Position numbers and translations under genes: made by a program
Part shown: piece by piece, positions 8,493 through 17,508 of the stretch
How positions within the stretch are numbered: position 1 is the first letter of the stretch
Layout of the letters: each line of letters starts with the position of its first letter
Origin: an uncultured Ruminiclostridium sp.
Lineage (GTDB): Bacteria; Bacillota; Clostridia; Oscillospirales; Ruminococcaceae
Direction: 5' to 3'
Assembly (NCBI GenBank): GCA_934454635.1
Contig: CAKSFR010000005.1
Span: 62,001 to 126,000, forward strand
DNA: 64,000 nucleotides
Notes under the pieces: generated by a model
What the model saw: only the letters and a program-made list of their open reading frames with translations
Database searches by the model: none
What the model was told of the DNA's origin: nothing

Positions 8493-10019
8493 TTAGAAAT
8501 TTGTATCAATAGCTATGTATGCGCCGAGATACGGGTTATAACACACTCCCGCCGATTTTTCGTTAAAGAAAACGTAATCCTTCTGCGAGCACACGGGCGC
8601 GAAAAACCCGCTTTCAAGCAGAAAGCTTTCCGCTTCGGAATAGTAGCTTTCGCGTGGTTCTTCGTTTTGTTCCTTTTTGGCACTGTCAAGAATGTGGTCG
8701 AGCTTTTTGCTTTTCTGCCCCGTGAAATTTCTCGGAGAATCCGACAAAAAAGCGCTCAGATAGGCATATTTTGATGAATTTGTCCCGCAGATACGCACCA
8801 GTGCGATATCGTAATCGCCGTCCCGAAGCCGCTGTTCATAGGTCTGAGTTTCAGGCTCAAAAACGTTGCAGCTTATCCCGAAAGCGCTGCGCCATTCCTG
8901 CGCGGCGGCGTTCATCTGCTCACGAAGTTCCTTATTCTGCGGCATTATCACATTCACCGACGCCGGAAATTCAAGACCTGCCGAAGCCGCAGCGGTAACT
9001 TTTTCGCCGTAATTAAACGGCGGCGTTATCCGCCATGCGGAGCGGTAGCAGTCGGAGTCCGAAAAAACGCATTTTTCCGCAAATTCAAGCCTAAGCCGCA
9101 TATCAGCGAAGCTCCTCGGGTTAAACACAAGTCCCCAGACAACGGTTTCGTATGTATTGTATGTATATTTTCCGCTCAGTTCGCTTATCTCGACTGTGCT
9201 GTCGGATATGTACGCGCCGAATGTGCCGTCGCGAAAATCGGCGTATGCGTCTTTTGCGTCAATGAAGAAATTCATGCCGACAGGTATGCTTTCGTCGTCG
9301 GGAGGAACATTCAGCGTATTGCGGCGCAGTATAAAGTAATTGCTGTCCTCGCTCCATTCGTCATAGCTCCATGTGTGCACATAATAAGCGCCGTTTGAAG
9401 CAACGCAGTCCGCCGACAATCCGTATCGCCCCTCTGTTGTTTCAAAAAATTCTTCGCTGCACGGCATTGCCGCAGATGAAGCCAATAAAACCGGCAGATC
9501 CGAGTCGGGATATTCAAGCGTTATGCTTAGCGTTGCTTCGTCCGCCGCCTCAACGCCAAGCATGGAAAGGTCGGATATCTTTCCTTTATTTATTTTTTCC
9601 GCATTTTTGAACACGAAAAAGTCGGCGGCGTTTGCCGATTTAACGGCTGGGTTCACAAGTCGGCGAAATGCGAAAACAAAATCATAGGCGGTACATTTCG
9701 CGCTGAAACCGTCCGCGTACCAGTACACATCATCACGCAGCGCGAAGGTCCACTCCAGTCCATCGCCGCTTACGGAATAGCTTTCCGCAATATCAGACAC
9801 TATGTTCCCCGCGGAATCGTACCCGAAAAGCCCGCGGAACGTGTTGCGGATTATATTCGCGGAGCTGTCCGCAGGCGCCGTCTGCGGGTCAAGCGTTTTT
9901 GGATTGCCGACAATCGCCGCTTTAAAAATATAAGCGCCGCTTCCCTTTTCACAGCCGCATAAACAGCCGAACAAAAGCAGCAGCGCCAAAAGCGCGGTTT
10001 TATATCTCACAGAGAACAA
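8493..10019 (-). CDS. Solute-binding lipoprotein of an ABC importer (family 5, peptide-type)
   Basis: Extracellular lipid-anchored binding protein of the OppA/DppA family. The N-terminus has a lipoprotein signal, LLALLLLFGCLCGC, with the modified cysteine near residue 21-23. It is followed by GNPKTLDPQTAPADSSANI, a family 5 hallmark, and VSGDGLEWTFALRDDVYW. 508 residues is typical. The start is a TTG at 10019, 5 nt after AGGAGGG and overlapping the nrdG stop region. No permease or ATPase genes are adjacent, so the importer partners lie elsewhere or the protein works as an orphan. The ligand cannot be deduced. Confidence 0.88.
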   Translation of the reverse strand: MFSVRYKTALLALLLLFGCLCGCEKGSGAYIFKAAIVGNPKTLDPQTAPADSSANIIRNTFRGLFGYDSAGNIVSDIAESYSVSGDGLEWTFALRDDVYWYADGFSAKCTAYDFVFAFRRLVNPAVKSANAADFFVFKNAEKINKGKISDLSMLGVEAADEATLSITLEYPDSDLPVLLASSAAMPCSEEFFETTEGRYGLSADCVASNGAYYVHTWSYDEWSEDSNYFILRRNTLNVPPDDESIPVGMNFFIDAKDAYADFRDGTFGAYISDSTVEISELSGKYTYNTYETVVWGLVFNPRSFADMRLRLEFAEKCVFSDSDCYRSAWRITPPFNYGEKVTAAASAGLEFPASVNVIMPQNKELREQMNAAAQEWRSAFGISCNVFEPETQTYEQRLRDGDYDIALVRICGTNSSKYAYLSAFLSDSPRNFTGQKSKKLDHILDSAKKEQNEEPRESYYSEAESFLLESGFFAPVCSQKDYVFFNEKSAGVCYNPYLGAYIAIDTNF

Positions 10020-10503
10020 CTCTGCCCTCCTTTAGGCTTTTGGGTACGTCGATAAGCCGCTGATTGCGGCTACCCTTAAACTTTAGCTCAAGGCTTCTCT
10101 GCGACAGCTCGAACCGTCCGTCAACAAGAATATCAAGCTTTTCAAGCAGACCTTTTATGTCGGAATTTTCCTCCGACATTTTGAGCAGCTCCTCAAAAGT
10201 ATAGCCCGAATAACTCATGACGTGATAGCCTTTTTCTTTGAGCATTCCCGCAAGATAATTCAGTGGTTCGGGCTGGCAAAAAGGCTCTCCGCCAGAAAAA
10301 GTGACGCCCTTTATAAGCGGGTCGCGAATAATTTTTCCGAATATTTTATCCACGTCGGCAAGCCGACCGCCGTTAAAATCGTGCGTTTCGGGATTGTGAC
10401 AGCCCTTGCAGTGATGCGGACAGCCCTGAACAAAAACGGTAAAGCGTATACCGGGACCGTCTACATACGACTCGGGAACAAGCCCCGCCAATCTTATCAG
10501 CAT
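10000..10503 (-). CDS. nrdG: Anaerobic ribonucleotide reductase activating protein
   Basis: Radical SAM enzyme that installs the glycyl radical on the class III reductase NrdD. Cys28, Cys32 and Cys35 form the C-x3-C-x2-C cluster in VQGCPHHCKGCHN, and GVTFSGGEPFCQP is the SAM-binding GGE motif. The ATG at 10503, 6 nt after GGAGTG, gives 167 residues; an upstream TTG at 10521 lacks support. nrdD is not in the window. It follows another radical SAM gene and overlaps the lipoprotein start. Confidence 0.92.
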   Translation of the reverse strand: MLIRLAGLVPESYVDGPGIRFTVFVQGCPHHCKGCHNPETHDFNGGRLADVDKIFGKIIRDPLIKGVTFSGGEPFCQPEPLNYLAGMLKEKGYHVMSYSGYTFEELLKMSEENSDIKGLLEKLDILVDGRFELSQRSLELKFKGSRNQRLIDVPKSLKEGRVVLCEI

Positions 10504-10517
10504 AAGATTCACTCCAA

Positions 10518-11135
10518 TCAATTGTAGGCAACGTTGTCGGAAATATAGCTTCTGACTTTAAGCGGAACGCCGAGATCCTCCGCCCTTCTGCGACAGGCTG
10601 CAATTTCTTCCTCGTCAACAACTCCCACGATCGTGAATACGACGTGCGGAATGAACGACGACGAAATAATCGCAAAATTCAGCATGGAATTGTACGACGG
10701 AAGCCCGAATTTTGAACGTGTGATAGCATAATACTTATCCGGGTCGGAGGCGTTGAGGCTTATGGAAAGGCTGTCGATAACGCCGCGCATTGAATAAAGG
10801 TCGAAAGTAGGGTGAATAAGCGAAACAAGCCCATTTGTGTTTATCCTGATTTTCATTCCCGATGTTTCCTTGATATATTTTGCGATTTCGATAAGCTCGA
10901 ACGCTCTTTCCATCGGTTCGCCGTAGCCGCAGAAAACAACCTCGTCATACTTTGACTTGTCAACCGCGTCGAAAGCCGCCTTTATCTCTTCAACAGTCGG
11001 TTCGTGTTCAAGCCAAAGGCTGTCGTTTTCTCCGACGGAATCCGCATTTTTACGGATACAGAACGTGCAGGCGCAGGGACATTTGTTTGTAATGTTGGCA
11101 TACAGTGTTCCGTTCAAATCATAGAAAATCTTCAT
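10518..11135 (-). CDS. TatD-associated type radical SAM protein
   Basis: Radical SAM protein of 205 residues, cluster cysteines at 19, 23 and 26 in NKCPCACTFCIRK. It resembles the TIGR04038 group usually encoded beside a TatD DNase. No TatD gene is in this window; instead nrdG follows directly. An AAAGGAGG site and a strong promoter precede the ATG. Substrate unknown. Class is sure, subgroup moderately sure. Confidence 0.82.
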   Translation of the reverse strand: MKIFYDLNGTLYANITNKCPCACTFCIRKNADSVGENDSLWLEHEPTVEEIKAAFDAVDKSKYDEVVFCGYGEPMERAFELIEIAKYIKETSGMKIRINTNGLVSLIHPTFDLYSMRGVIDSLSISLNASDPDKYYAITRSKFGLPSYNSMLNFAIISSSFIPHVVFTIVGVVDEEEIAACRRRAEDLGVPLKVRSYISDNVAYN

Positions 11136-11157
11136 TTTTCAAGCCTCCTTTTAAGCT

Positions 11158-11186
11158 ATTATAAAGGTTTTTTCGGGATTCGTCAA
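11158..11186 (-). promoter_or_regulatory. Sigma-A promoter of the radical SAM-nrdG-lipoprotein unit
   Basis: TTGACG (11181-11186), 17-bp spacer, TATAAT (11158-11163) on the minus strand. The -35 overlaps the comF stop codon. Confidence 0.85.
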
Positions 11187-11851
11187 GAGTTTCGCGATAA
11201 TATCTGCGTTTTGGCAAAAGATGCTGTAAAAACACGCTCCGCACCCGCCTCTCGAAGCGCTCTCGCCGCGTCGGAAAGAGTGCTTCCCGTTGTGCATACG
11301 TCGTCGATAATCAGCACGTTCTTCCCGTCAAAACGCAGTCCCTCTGCCGCGGCGAAAGCTCCTGTTACGTTGCTTCTTCTCTCCTCGCCCGAAAGCTCTT
11401 TCTGATGACGCGTTTTTCTCAGCTTCACCAGCGCGTTTTGATACGGAACATTCATCATGAAATGCAGTTCGCGCGCGATAAGCTCGGTCTGATTATATCC
11501 GCGCTTGTCATAGTCCTCGCGCGTCATGGGAATATAGACTATTTCGTCAACATAGCCTGCAAAGCCCTTTTCGGATATCGCCCGAAAGATTCCGTATGCA
11601 AACGCATAAGCGCTGTTTCCGCACGGGTCGTTTTTAAAGCGTACAATCGCCCGCGAAGCATTGCCGTCATAAACGCAGAACGCCGCAAAATCGTCGGCGT
11701 ATTCGATTTTGACGCTTGTCGTGATCGATTCAAGCGTTTCAGCGCACTCTCCGCAGAATGCGTCGTTGTAACCGATAATCTTCCCGCAGCACGGACAGAT
11801 ATTCGGATAAATAAAGTTTATTAAAAAACGATAAAAATCATGCCTTTTCAT
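11183..11851 (-). CDS. ComF-family phosphoribosyltransferase-like protein
   Basis: Protein of 222 residues of the ComF family, linked to natural transformation in some bacteria. An N-terminal zinc-ribbon CPCCGKIIG...FCGEC is followed by RGYNQTELIA and the PRPP-binding loop VLIIDDVCTTGSTL. The ATG at 11851 has no clear ribosome site and lies 15 nt after the ilvC terminator, so how it is transcribed is unclear. A ComEA-like gene is also in the window at 31.7 kb. Confidence 0.88.
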   Translation of the reverse strand: MKRHDFYRFLINFIYPNICPCCGKIIGYNDAFCGECAETLESITTSVKIEYADDFAAFCVYDGNASRAIVRFKNDPCGNSAYAFAYGIFRAISEKGFAGYVDEIVYIPMTREDYDKRGYNQTELIARELHFMMNVPYQNALVKLRKTRHQKELSGEERRSNVTGAFAAAEGLRFDGKNVLIIDDVCTTGSTLSDAARALREAGAERVFTASFAKTQILSRNS

Positions 11852-11860
11852 TTTTCAGCT

Positions 11861-11888
11861 AAAAAATACGGCGGCAAAAGCCGCCGTA
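11861..11888 (-). terminator. Rho-independent terminator of ilvC
   Basis: Perfect 9-bp stem TACGGCGGC/GCCGCCGTA with a TTTT loop, followed by six T on the minus strand. Confidence 0.93.
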
Positions 11889-11901
11889 CCCGTTTAAAAG
11901 A

Positions 11902-12930
<1,029 letters not shown>

Positions 12931-12939
12931 TCAGCGTGA

Positions 12940-13431
12940 TTACAGTGTTAATGCGGTACTTCCGCGCTGTATCGCAATTGTTCCGGTTCGGACAATCTCT
13001 TTTATGCCGTACGGCCGCAGAAGCTCCTCAAAAGTGCATATTTTCGCCTCATAGTCGGAAATTTCCAGCGTCATTGTCGTGACCGATATATCCGAAATCT
13101 TCGCTTCGGCGATTTTTGCTATCGCGATAAGCTCCGCCCGCTGAGCGGGTGTGCAGCATACCTTAAATAAAACCAACTCACGGGATAAAAGCTCCTGTTC
13201 GCTTACGGTCTTTACCTTTATGACATCTATCAGCTTGTTCAGCTGCTTTAGAATCTGCTCAAGCATATATTCATTGCCGTCAACGACAATCGTTATCCGC
13301 GAAACCTGCTTGTCGTCCGTAACTCCTACCGCAAGGCTGTCGATATTATACGCGCGTCTTGCAAACAGTCCTGCGACCCTCGCCAGAACGCCCGCCCTGT
13401 TTTCAACCAGAATAGAAATCGTGTGCTTCAT
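12940..13431 (-). CDS. ilvN: Acetolactate synthase small (regulatory) subunit
   Basis: Regulatory subunit giving valine feedback control of acetolactate synthase. The N-terminal ACT domain starts HTISILVENRAGVLARVAGLFARRAYNI and is followed by the second ferredoxin-like domain. The ATG at 13431 with GGTGAGGG upstream gives 163 residues; a GTG at 13440 in the same frame is less likely. It follows ilvB across a 30-nt gap that holds a palindrome. Confidence 0.95.
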   Translation of the reverse strand: MKHTISILVENRAGVLARVAGLFARRAYNIDSLAVGVTDDKQVSRITIVVDGNEYMLEQILKQLNKLIDVIKVKTVSEQELLSRELVLFKVCCTPAQRAELIAIAKIAEAKISDISVTTMTLEISDYEAKICTFEELLRPYGIKEIVRTGTIAIQRGSTALTL

Positions 13432-13443
13432 ATCCCTCACCGT

Positions 13444-13469
13444 TGTTCATATTTTTGAAAATATGAACA
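13444..13469. promoter_or_regulatory. Perfect 12-bp inverted repeat between ilvB and ilvN
   Basis: TGTTCATATTTT, a 2-bp centre, then AAAATATGAACA: a near-continuous 26-bp palindrome. The centre is too small for a normal RNA hairpin loop, so it reads as a protein-binding site or as a stem with a fraying 4-6-nt loop. The half-site AAAATATGAACA recurs upstream of the ilvB promoter. The AT-rich core loosely resembles a CodY box with four mismatches. Confidence 0.6.
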
Positions 13470-15098
13470 CTATAATATAGTTTTTTCTTTTTCGTCAACA
13501 ATAACCTGAAGCAGATACGGCTCGTCGGACTCAATGAGCCGCTTTATTGCATCGTCCGCATAAGCCAGACTATCGACCGTTTCAGCCTTTATCCCGTATG
13601 CGCGCGCAATCATGTCAAACTGCGGGCTTCCGTCAAGGCTCACGCCGATAAGACGATTATGATAAGCGTTTTCCTGAACCTCGCGAACCATTCCGAGATA
13701 GTGATTAACCATCACAATTATCTTTACGGCAATTTTGTGCTGAACCGCCGTTGCTAGCTCCATCATCTGCATCTGGAAGCTGCCGTCGCCGCATATCGCA
13801 ATAACCTGCGACTCGGGACTGGCTTTTTTAGCTCCGATAGCCGCGGGGATCGAATATCCCATCGTTCCCATGCCGCCCGCAGTCATAAATCTGCCGCCGC
13901 GCAGGAAAATATTATTCGCCGTCCATATCTGATTCTGACCGACATCGGCAACTATAACCGACGAATCGGGCAGATGTTCATTAAGTCTGTGAATAAAGAA
14001 TTTCGGGTTGACCGTTCCGGGCTTTTCCTCGGAAATAAGTGCGCCCGCCGCGTTCTTCACCTCTGTCAGCTCGTCCACCCATGCAGTGTGCTTCAGCTCG
14101 CCCGCCGCTTCGATTATCTGATTAAGAATGATCTTAAGGTCGCCCACCAAAGGCGTTGTCGCCGAAATATTTTTCCCGATTTCGGCAGGGTCGATATCAA
14201 TGTGAATCACTTCAATGCCGCTCAGCTGCTGTATCGCGGTGACCGCACGGTCGCCGACTCGCGCACCGAGCAAAATGAACAGATCGCAGTTTGCAACCGC
14301 ATAGTTTGCCGATTTAACCCCGTGCATTCCGAGCATTCCGAAATACAGCCTGTGCGACATATCCATGCTGCTCAGCCCCATCATCGTGTTGATAACGGGA
14401 ATATCGCAAAGCTCCGCAACACGGCGAAGCTCGTCCTTTGCATTCGCCGTAAAAACTCCGCCGCCCGCGCAGATAAGGGGCTTTTTCGACTTTGCAATCG
14501 CCTCGCAGACGCGTTTTATCTGCAATTTATTTCCCTCCGAGCGCGGCTTGTAGGAACGGATCTCAATGCTTTCCGGATAGGAAAAATCGCATTCCTGCTT
14601 CTGCACGTCCATGGGGATATCTATAAGAACAGGACCGGGTCTGCCCGTTCCCGCAATGAAAAACGCCTGTTTGAAGACCCTGCATATCTCCTCGGGATTT
14701 TTCACAAGAAAGCTGTGCTTTACAAACGGCTCAGCCGAACCGGTTATGTCGGCTTCCTGAAAAACGTCGCGTCCAATCTGGTCGGAATTTACCTGACCTG
14801 TTATCGCTATAAGCGGAATGCTGTCCATATACGCAGTCGCTATGGCTGTTATAAGGTTTGTTGCGCCGGGGCCCGATGTTGCAATGCACACGGCAGGCTT
14901 TCCGGTCATGCGCGCGTAGCCGCTTGCGCTGTGACCGCCGTTTGCTTCGTGTCTTACAAGTATATGCTCGATATCCGACTCAAGAAGAGCGTCGTAAAAA
15001 GGGCAGATAGCTGCGCCCGGATAGCCGAACACATGGCGTATATTCTCCATTTCAAGACATTTCACCATCGCCGCAGCAACTGTCATTCTTTCCGTCAA
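13470..15098 (-). CDS. ilvB: Acetolactate synthase large (catalytic) subunit
   Basis: ThDP-dependent enzyme joining two pyruvates, or pyruvate and 2-ketobutyrate. Visible are the cofactor-activating Glu in VRHEANGGHSASGYAR, PGATNLITAIA, and the ThDP/Mg motif GDGSFQMQMMELATAV. The best start is a TTG at 15098, 6 nt after GAGGTG, giving 542 residues; an ATG at 15086 is possible. The frame stays open to 15170, but that lies near the expected transcription start. First gene of ilvBNC, with its own promoter and a leader of only about 70 nt, too short for a T-box. Confidence 0.96.
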   Translation of the reverse strand: MTERMTVAAAMVKCLEMENIRHVFGYPGAAICPFYDALLESDIEHILVRHEANGGHSASGYARMTGKPAVCIATSGPGATNLITAIATAYMDSIPLIAITGQVNSDQIGRDVFQEADITGSAEPFVKHSFLVKNPEEICRVFKQAFFIAGTGRPGPVLIDIPMDVQKQECDFSYPESIEIRSYKPRSEGNKLQIKRVCEAIAKSKKPLICAGGGVFTANAKDELRRVAELCDIPVINTMMGLSSMDMSHRLYFGMLGMHGVKSANYAVANCDLFILLGARVGDRAVTAIQQLSGIEVIHIDIDPAEIGKNISATTPLVGDLKIILNQIIEAAGELKHTAWVDELTEVKNAAGALISEEKPGTVNPKFFIHRLNEHLPDSSVIVADVGQNQIWTANNIFLRGGRFMTAGGMGTMGYSIPAAIGAKKASPESQVIAICGDGSFQMQMMELATAVQHKIAVKIIVMVNHYLGMVREVQENAYHNRLIGVSLDGSPQFDMIARAYGIKAETVDSLAYADDAIKRLIESDEPYLLQVIVDEKEKTIL

Positions 15099-15172
15099 GC
15101 ATTTCACCTCAATTCGTATAAGGAAATCCCTAAAAACCTCCTTTACGGTCTTTAGAGATCCCCATAACATTT

Positions 15173-15201
15173 ATTATACTACATTTTGAGCCAAACGTCA
15201 A
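15173..15201 (-). promoter_or_regulatory. Sigma-A promoter of ilvBNC
   Basis: TTGACG (15196-15201), 17 bp, TATAAT (15173-15178) on the minus strand. Confidence 0.88.
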
Positions 15202-15225
15202 TACTTAATATTTGTTTTCGTTAGG

Positions 15226-15252
15226 TGTTCATCGGTATTAAAAATATGAACA
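15226..15252. promoter_or_regulatory. GTTCAT inverted repeat upstream of the ilvB promoter
   Basis: TGTTCAT and ATGAACA arms are separated by 13 bp. The right arm with its flank reads AAAATATGAACA, identical to the half-site of the palindrome at 13444-13469. It lies 25-51 bp upstream of the -35, between pyrD and ilvB. Likely operator; it could also act as a weak pyrD terminator. Confidence 0.5.
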
Positions 15253-16164
15253 TCACCAAGGCTTTACCGAGCCGCTTATCTCCGAAAGACTGCTGATATT
15301 ATTCTCAATCATATAACGTTCGATTCCGTCGATTATTTTCAGCGGCGCGTACGGGTCGGTAAATATCGCCGTTCCCACCTGAACAGCCTTTGCGCCCGCC
15401 ATCATCATTTCAACCGCGTCCTCGCCCGTGGAAATTCCACCCATTCCGACCACGTCGATATCCACTGCATTCGCAACCTGCCACACCATGCGGACAGCTA
15501 CGGGGAATATCGCAGGTCCCGAAAAACCGCCGACATTGTTATGAAGAATCGGTCTTTTGGTGCGGATATCAATGCGCATTCCAAGCAAAGTATTGATAAG
15601 AGAAAGGCAGTCGGCGCCCTCCGCCTCGACAGCTTTCGCAATATCGGTAATATTTGTAACGTTTGGCGTAAGCTTTACCATTACAGGCTTTTTTGTAACG
15701 CTTCTGACCGCTTTTGTGACAGCTGCCGCGCCCTCGCAGGTCGTCCCCCACGTTGCTCCGCCCTGCTTTACGTTCGGGCAGGAAATATTAAGTTCAAGCA
15801 TATCAACGTCGGTGCTGTCGAGCCGCTGAGCGATTCTGCGATAATCGTCAAGCTCCGCGCCTGCAATATTCGCAATAATCACGTTGCCGTTCTTTTTCAG
15901 TTCGGGAAGGTAATGATTTACAAACACTTCAACTCCCGGATTCTGAAGTCCTACCGCATTTAGCATACCCGCGGTCGTTTCCGCAATTCTCGGGGGAAGA
16001 TTTCCGGGCTTTTCGTTCATAGTTGTGCCTTTGCATGAAATTCCGCCAAGCTTGTTCAGCGGATAAAGCGGCGCATAATCCTCGCCGAAGCCGTATGTCC
16101 CCGAAGCGGCGATAACAGGATTCGGAAATGTTATTCCCGCAACCTTTACGGATAGATCTTTCAT
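15253..16164 (-). CDS. pyrD: Dihydroorotate dehydrogenase B, catalytic subunit
   Basis: FMN enzyme oxidising dihydroorotate; type 1B, which needs PyrK to pass electrons to NAD. Active-site block ELNISCPNVKQGG with the class 1 cysteine, FMN-binding GGISTGEDAVEMMMAGA near the C-terminus. The start is the ATG at 16164 (MKDLSVKVAG), sharing a base with the pyrK stop in TAATG; the longer open frame upstream is antisense-like sequence inside pyrK. 303 residues is normal. Last gene of the pyr operon. Confidence 0.96.
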   Translation of the reverse strand: MKDLSVKVAGITFPNPVIAASGTYGFGEDYAPLYPLNKLGGISCKGTTMNEKPGNLPPRIAETTAGMLNAVGLQNPGVEVFVNHYLPELKKNGNVIIANIAGAELDDYRRIAQRLDSTDVDMLELNISCPNVKQGGATWGTTCEGAAAVTKAVRSVTKKPVMVKLTPNVTNITDIAKAVEAEGADCLSLINTLLGMRIDIRTKRPILHNNVGGFSGPAIFPVAVRMVWQVANAVDIDVVGMGGISTGEDAVEMMMAGAKAVQVGTAIFTDPYAPLKIIDGIERYMIENNISSLSEISGSVKPW

Positions 16165-16931
16165 TACAAAATTACCTCCTCGGCGTTGAATACGGGGCCG
16201 TCCTTGCAGACGCGCAGCAGCTTCTCTTCCCCGCCGCGCATTATACGGCAGACGCACCCTACACAGGCTCCCACGCCGCACGCCATGCGTTCCTCGAGCG
16301 AAATTTCGCAAAAAATCCCGTGCTCTTTCGCGAGCCGCATCACCGACGCCAGCATAGGCTTCGGACCGCAGGCAAACACCGCTCCGACGTCGCCCTTTTC
16401 AAGTTCACGGCTGAGCGGGTCGGAAACAACGCCGTGATAACCGACGCTGCCGTCATCGGTGCAGATAACAGTTTCGATCCCGTTCGCTTCAAAATCGCGT
16501 TTAAGAATAACGCGGTCAAAGCTGCGGAAGCCAAGAATTGCCGTCGCTTTTTTGTAGGATTTCGCGGTCTGGAGCATAGGCGGAACGCCGATTCCGCCGC
16601 CGACAACGATAACTCTTTTTCCCTCGGGAAGTTCCTTTACAGTAAACCCGTTTCCGAGCGGCGCAATCATGTCAATAAAATCGCCTTTGTTCAGTTCCGC
16701 AAGCTTCTCAGTTCCCGCTCCACGTATCTCGAAAACAATACGAAGCGTTCCGTCCGCGCGATTCACCTCGCATATCGAAATTGGACGGCGAAGTGTACAC
16801 AACGGCACACGAATATGAACAAATTGCCCGTATTTCGCCTCTTCGGCAACCTCAGGGCAATAAATTTCAAAAGAAAAAATATTCTCCGAAATCGCCTTTT
16901 TTTCGATTATTTTATAGCTGCTGCAATGCAT
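16164..16931 (-). CDS. pyrK: Dihydroorotate dehydrogenase B, electron transfer subunit
   Basis: FAD and [2Fe-2S] protein carrying electrons from PyrD to NAD. FAD motif RRPISICEV near 50, NAD loop VVGGGIGVPPM, and C-terminal cluster cysteines in ACGVGACVGCVCRI. 255 residues is typical. AAGGAAG site before the ATG. Overlaps pyrD by the shared base, giving the 1:1 coupling expected of the heterotetramer. Confidence 0.96.
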   Translation of the reverse strand: MHCSSYKIIEKKAISENIFSFEIYCPEVAEEAKYGQFVHIRVPLCTLRRPISICEVNRADGTLRIVFEIRGAGTEKLAELNKGDFIDMIAPLGNGFTVKELPEGKRVIVVGGGIGVPPMLQTAKSYKKATAILGFRSFDRVILKRDFEANGIETVICTDDGSVGYHGVVSDPLSRELEKGDVGAVFACGPKPMLASVMRLAKEHGIFCEISLEERMACGVGACVGCVCRIMRGGEEKLLRVCKDGPVFNAEEVIL

Positions 16932-16947
16932 GGCTTTGCTTCCTTTC

Positions 16948-17484
16948 TCAATCTTCGGTTATGGTTCTCTGCGGCTCGTCGTCTTTCTGCGATTCATAAA
17001 GCGACTGTAATCGAGTCCGCGTAAACAGGATAAGCAGCGCAATTATCACAGCGTCGATAATCAACTGTAGCGAAAACGAAATTTCCCGATGAAAAATCGC
17101 GCACATATGCAGATAACAGCCCTCGCCGAGCATAAGCAGAACAATAAGCCGAACGCAGCAGATGCAGCAATCGATTATGTTGCAGTATTTTTTTCCGCTT
17201 TTTTGGTCAATTTTCAGCTTCACAGGCGCTTTGCGCGGCTTGAAAAGCGCTATGAGCGAAATCGCCCACACGATCATCCCCGCCGCAGCCCATATCAAAA
17301 GCGGCTGCCATTTAATAAAATCAAGGCTTGTTTCGGTATAATTCAGCGCATTGAGCTGTTCGATATCCATTGCCGCGTTGTAAATTATAAGCCCGATGTA
17401 CGCAAGTGCGGCGACAGACGCAATATCGACCAAAATCTGAATAAGCGGATAACGTCTTTTTATCGTATATTCTCCGAGTTTCAT
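16948..17484 (-). CDS. Uncharacterised four-helix membrane protein in the pyr operon
   Basis: No family recognised. The 178-residue product shows about four membrane segments: near 18-35, 60-82, 105-122 and 138-158. A short basic N-terminus (KLGEYTIKRRYP) and a charged C-terminal tail (SQKDDEPQRTITED) flank them. A cysteine-rich stretch, CCICCVRL, sits in the third segment. It lies between pyrF and pyrK with small gaps and in the same direction, so it is co-transcribed with pyrimidine genes. A transport role is conceivable but not supported by any motif. Confidence 0.75.
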   Translation of the reverse strand: MKLGEYTIKRRYPLIQILVDIASVAALAYIGLIIYNAAMDIEQLNALNYTETSLDFIKWQPLLIWAAAGMIVWAISLIALFKPRKAPVKLKIDQKSGKKYCNIIDCCICCVRLIVLLMLGEGCYLHMCAIFHREISFSLQLIIDAVIIALLILFTRTRLQSLYESQKDDEPQRTITED

Positions 17485-17508
17485 ATTTCTCCTTTTTATG
17501 AACAGTCG

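Noticed and set aside
8479..8494. 16-bp palindrome AATCAATATATTGATT as an operator
   Set aside because: AT-rich, overlaps a stop codon, single copy; could easily be chance.
13974..15155. Long plus-strand open frame (393 codons) opposite ilvB
   Set aside because: Antisense shadow of a clear acetolactate synthase gene; basic, low-pattern protein and no ribosome site.
15099..15252. T-box leader before ilvB
   Set aside because: The promoter leaves only about 70 nt of leader, with no specifier or antiterminator structure.
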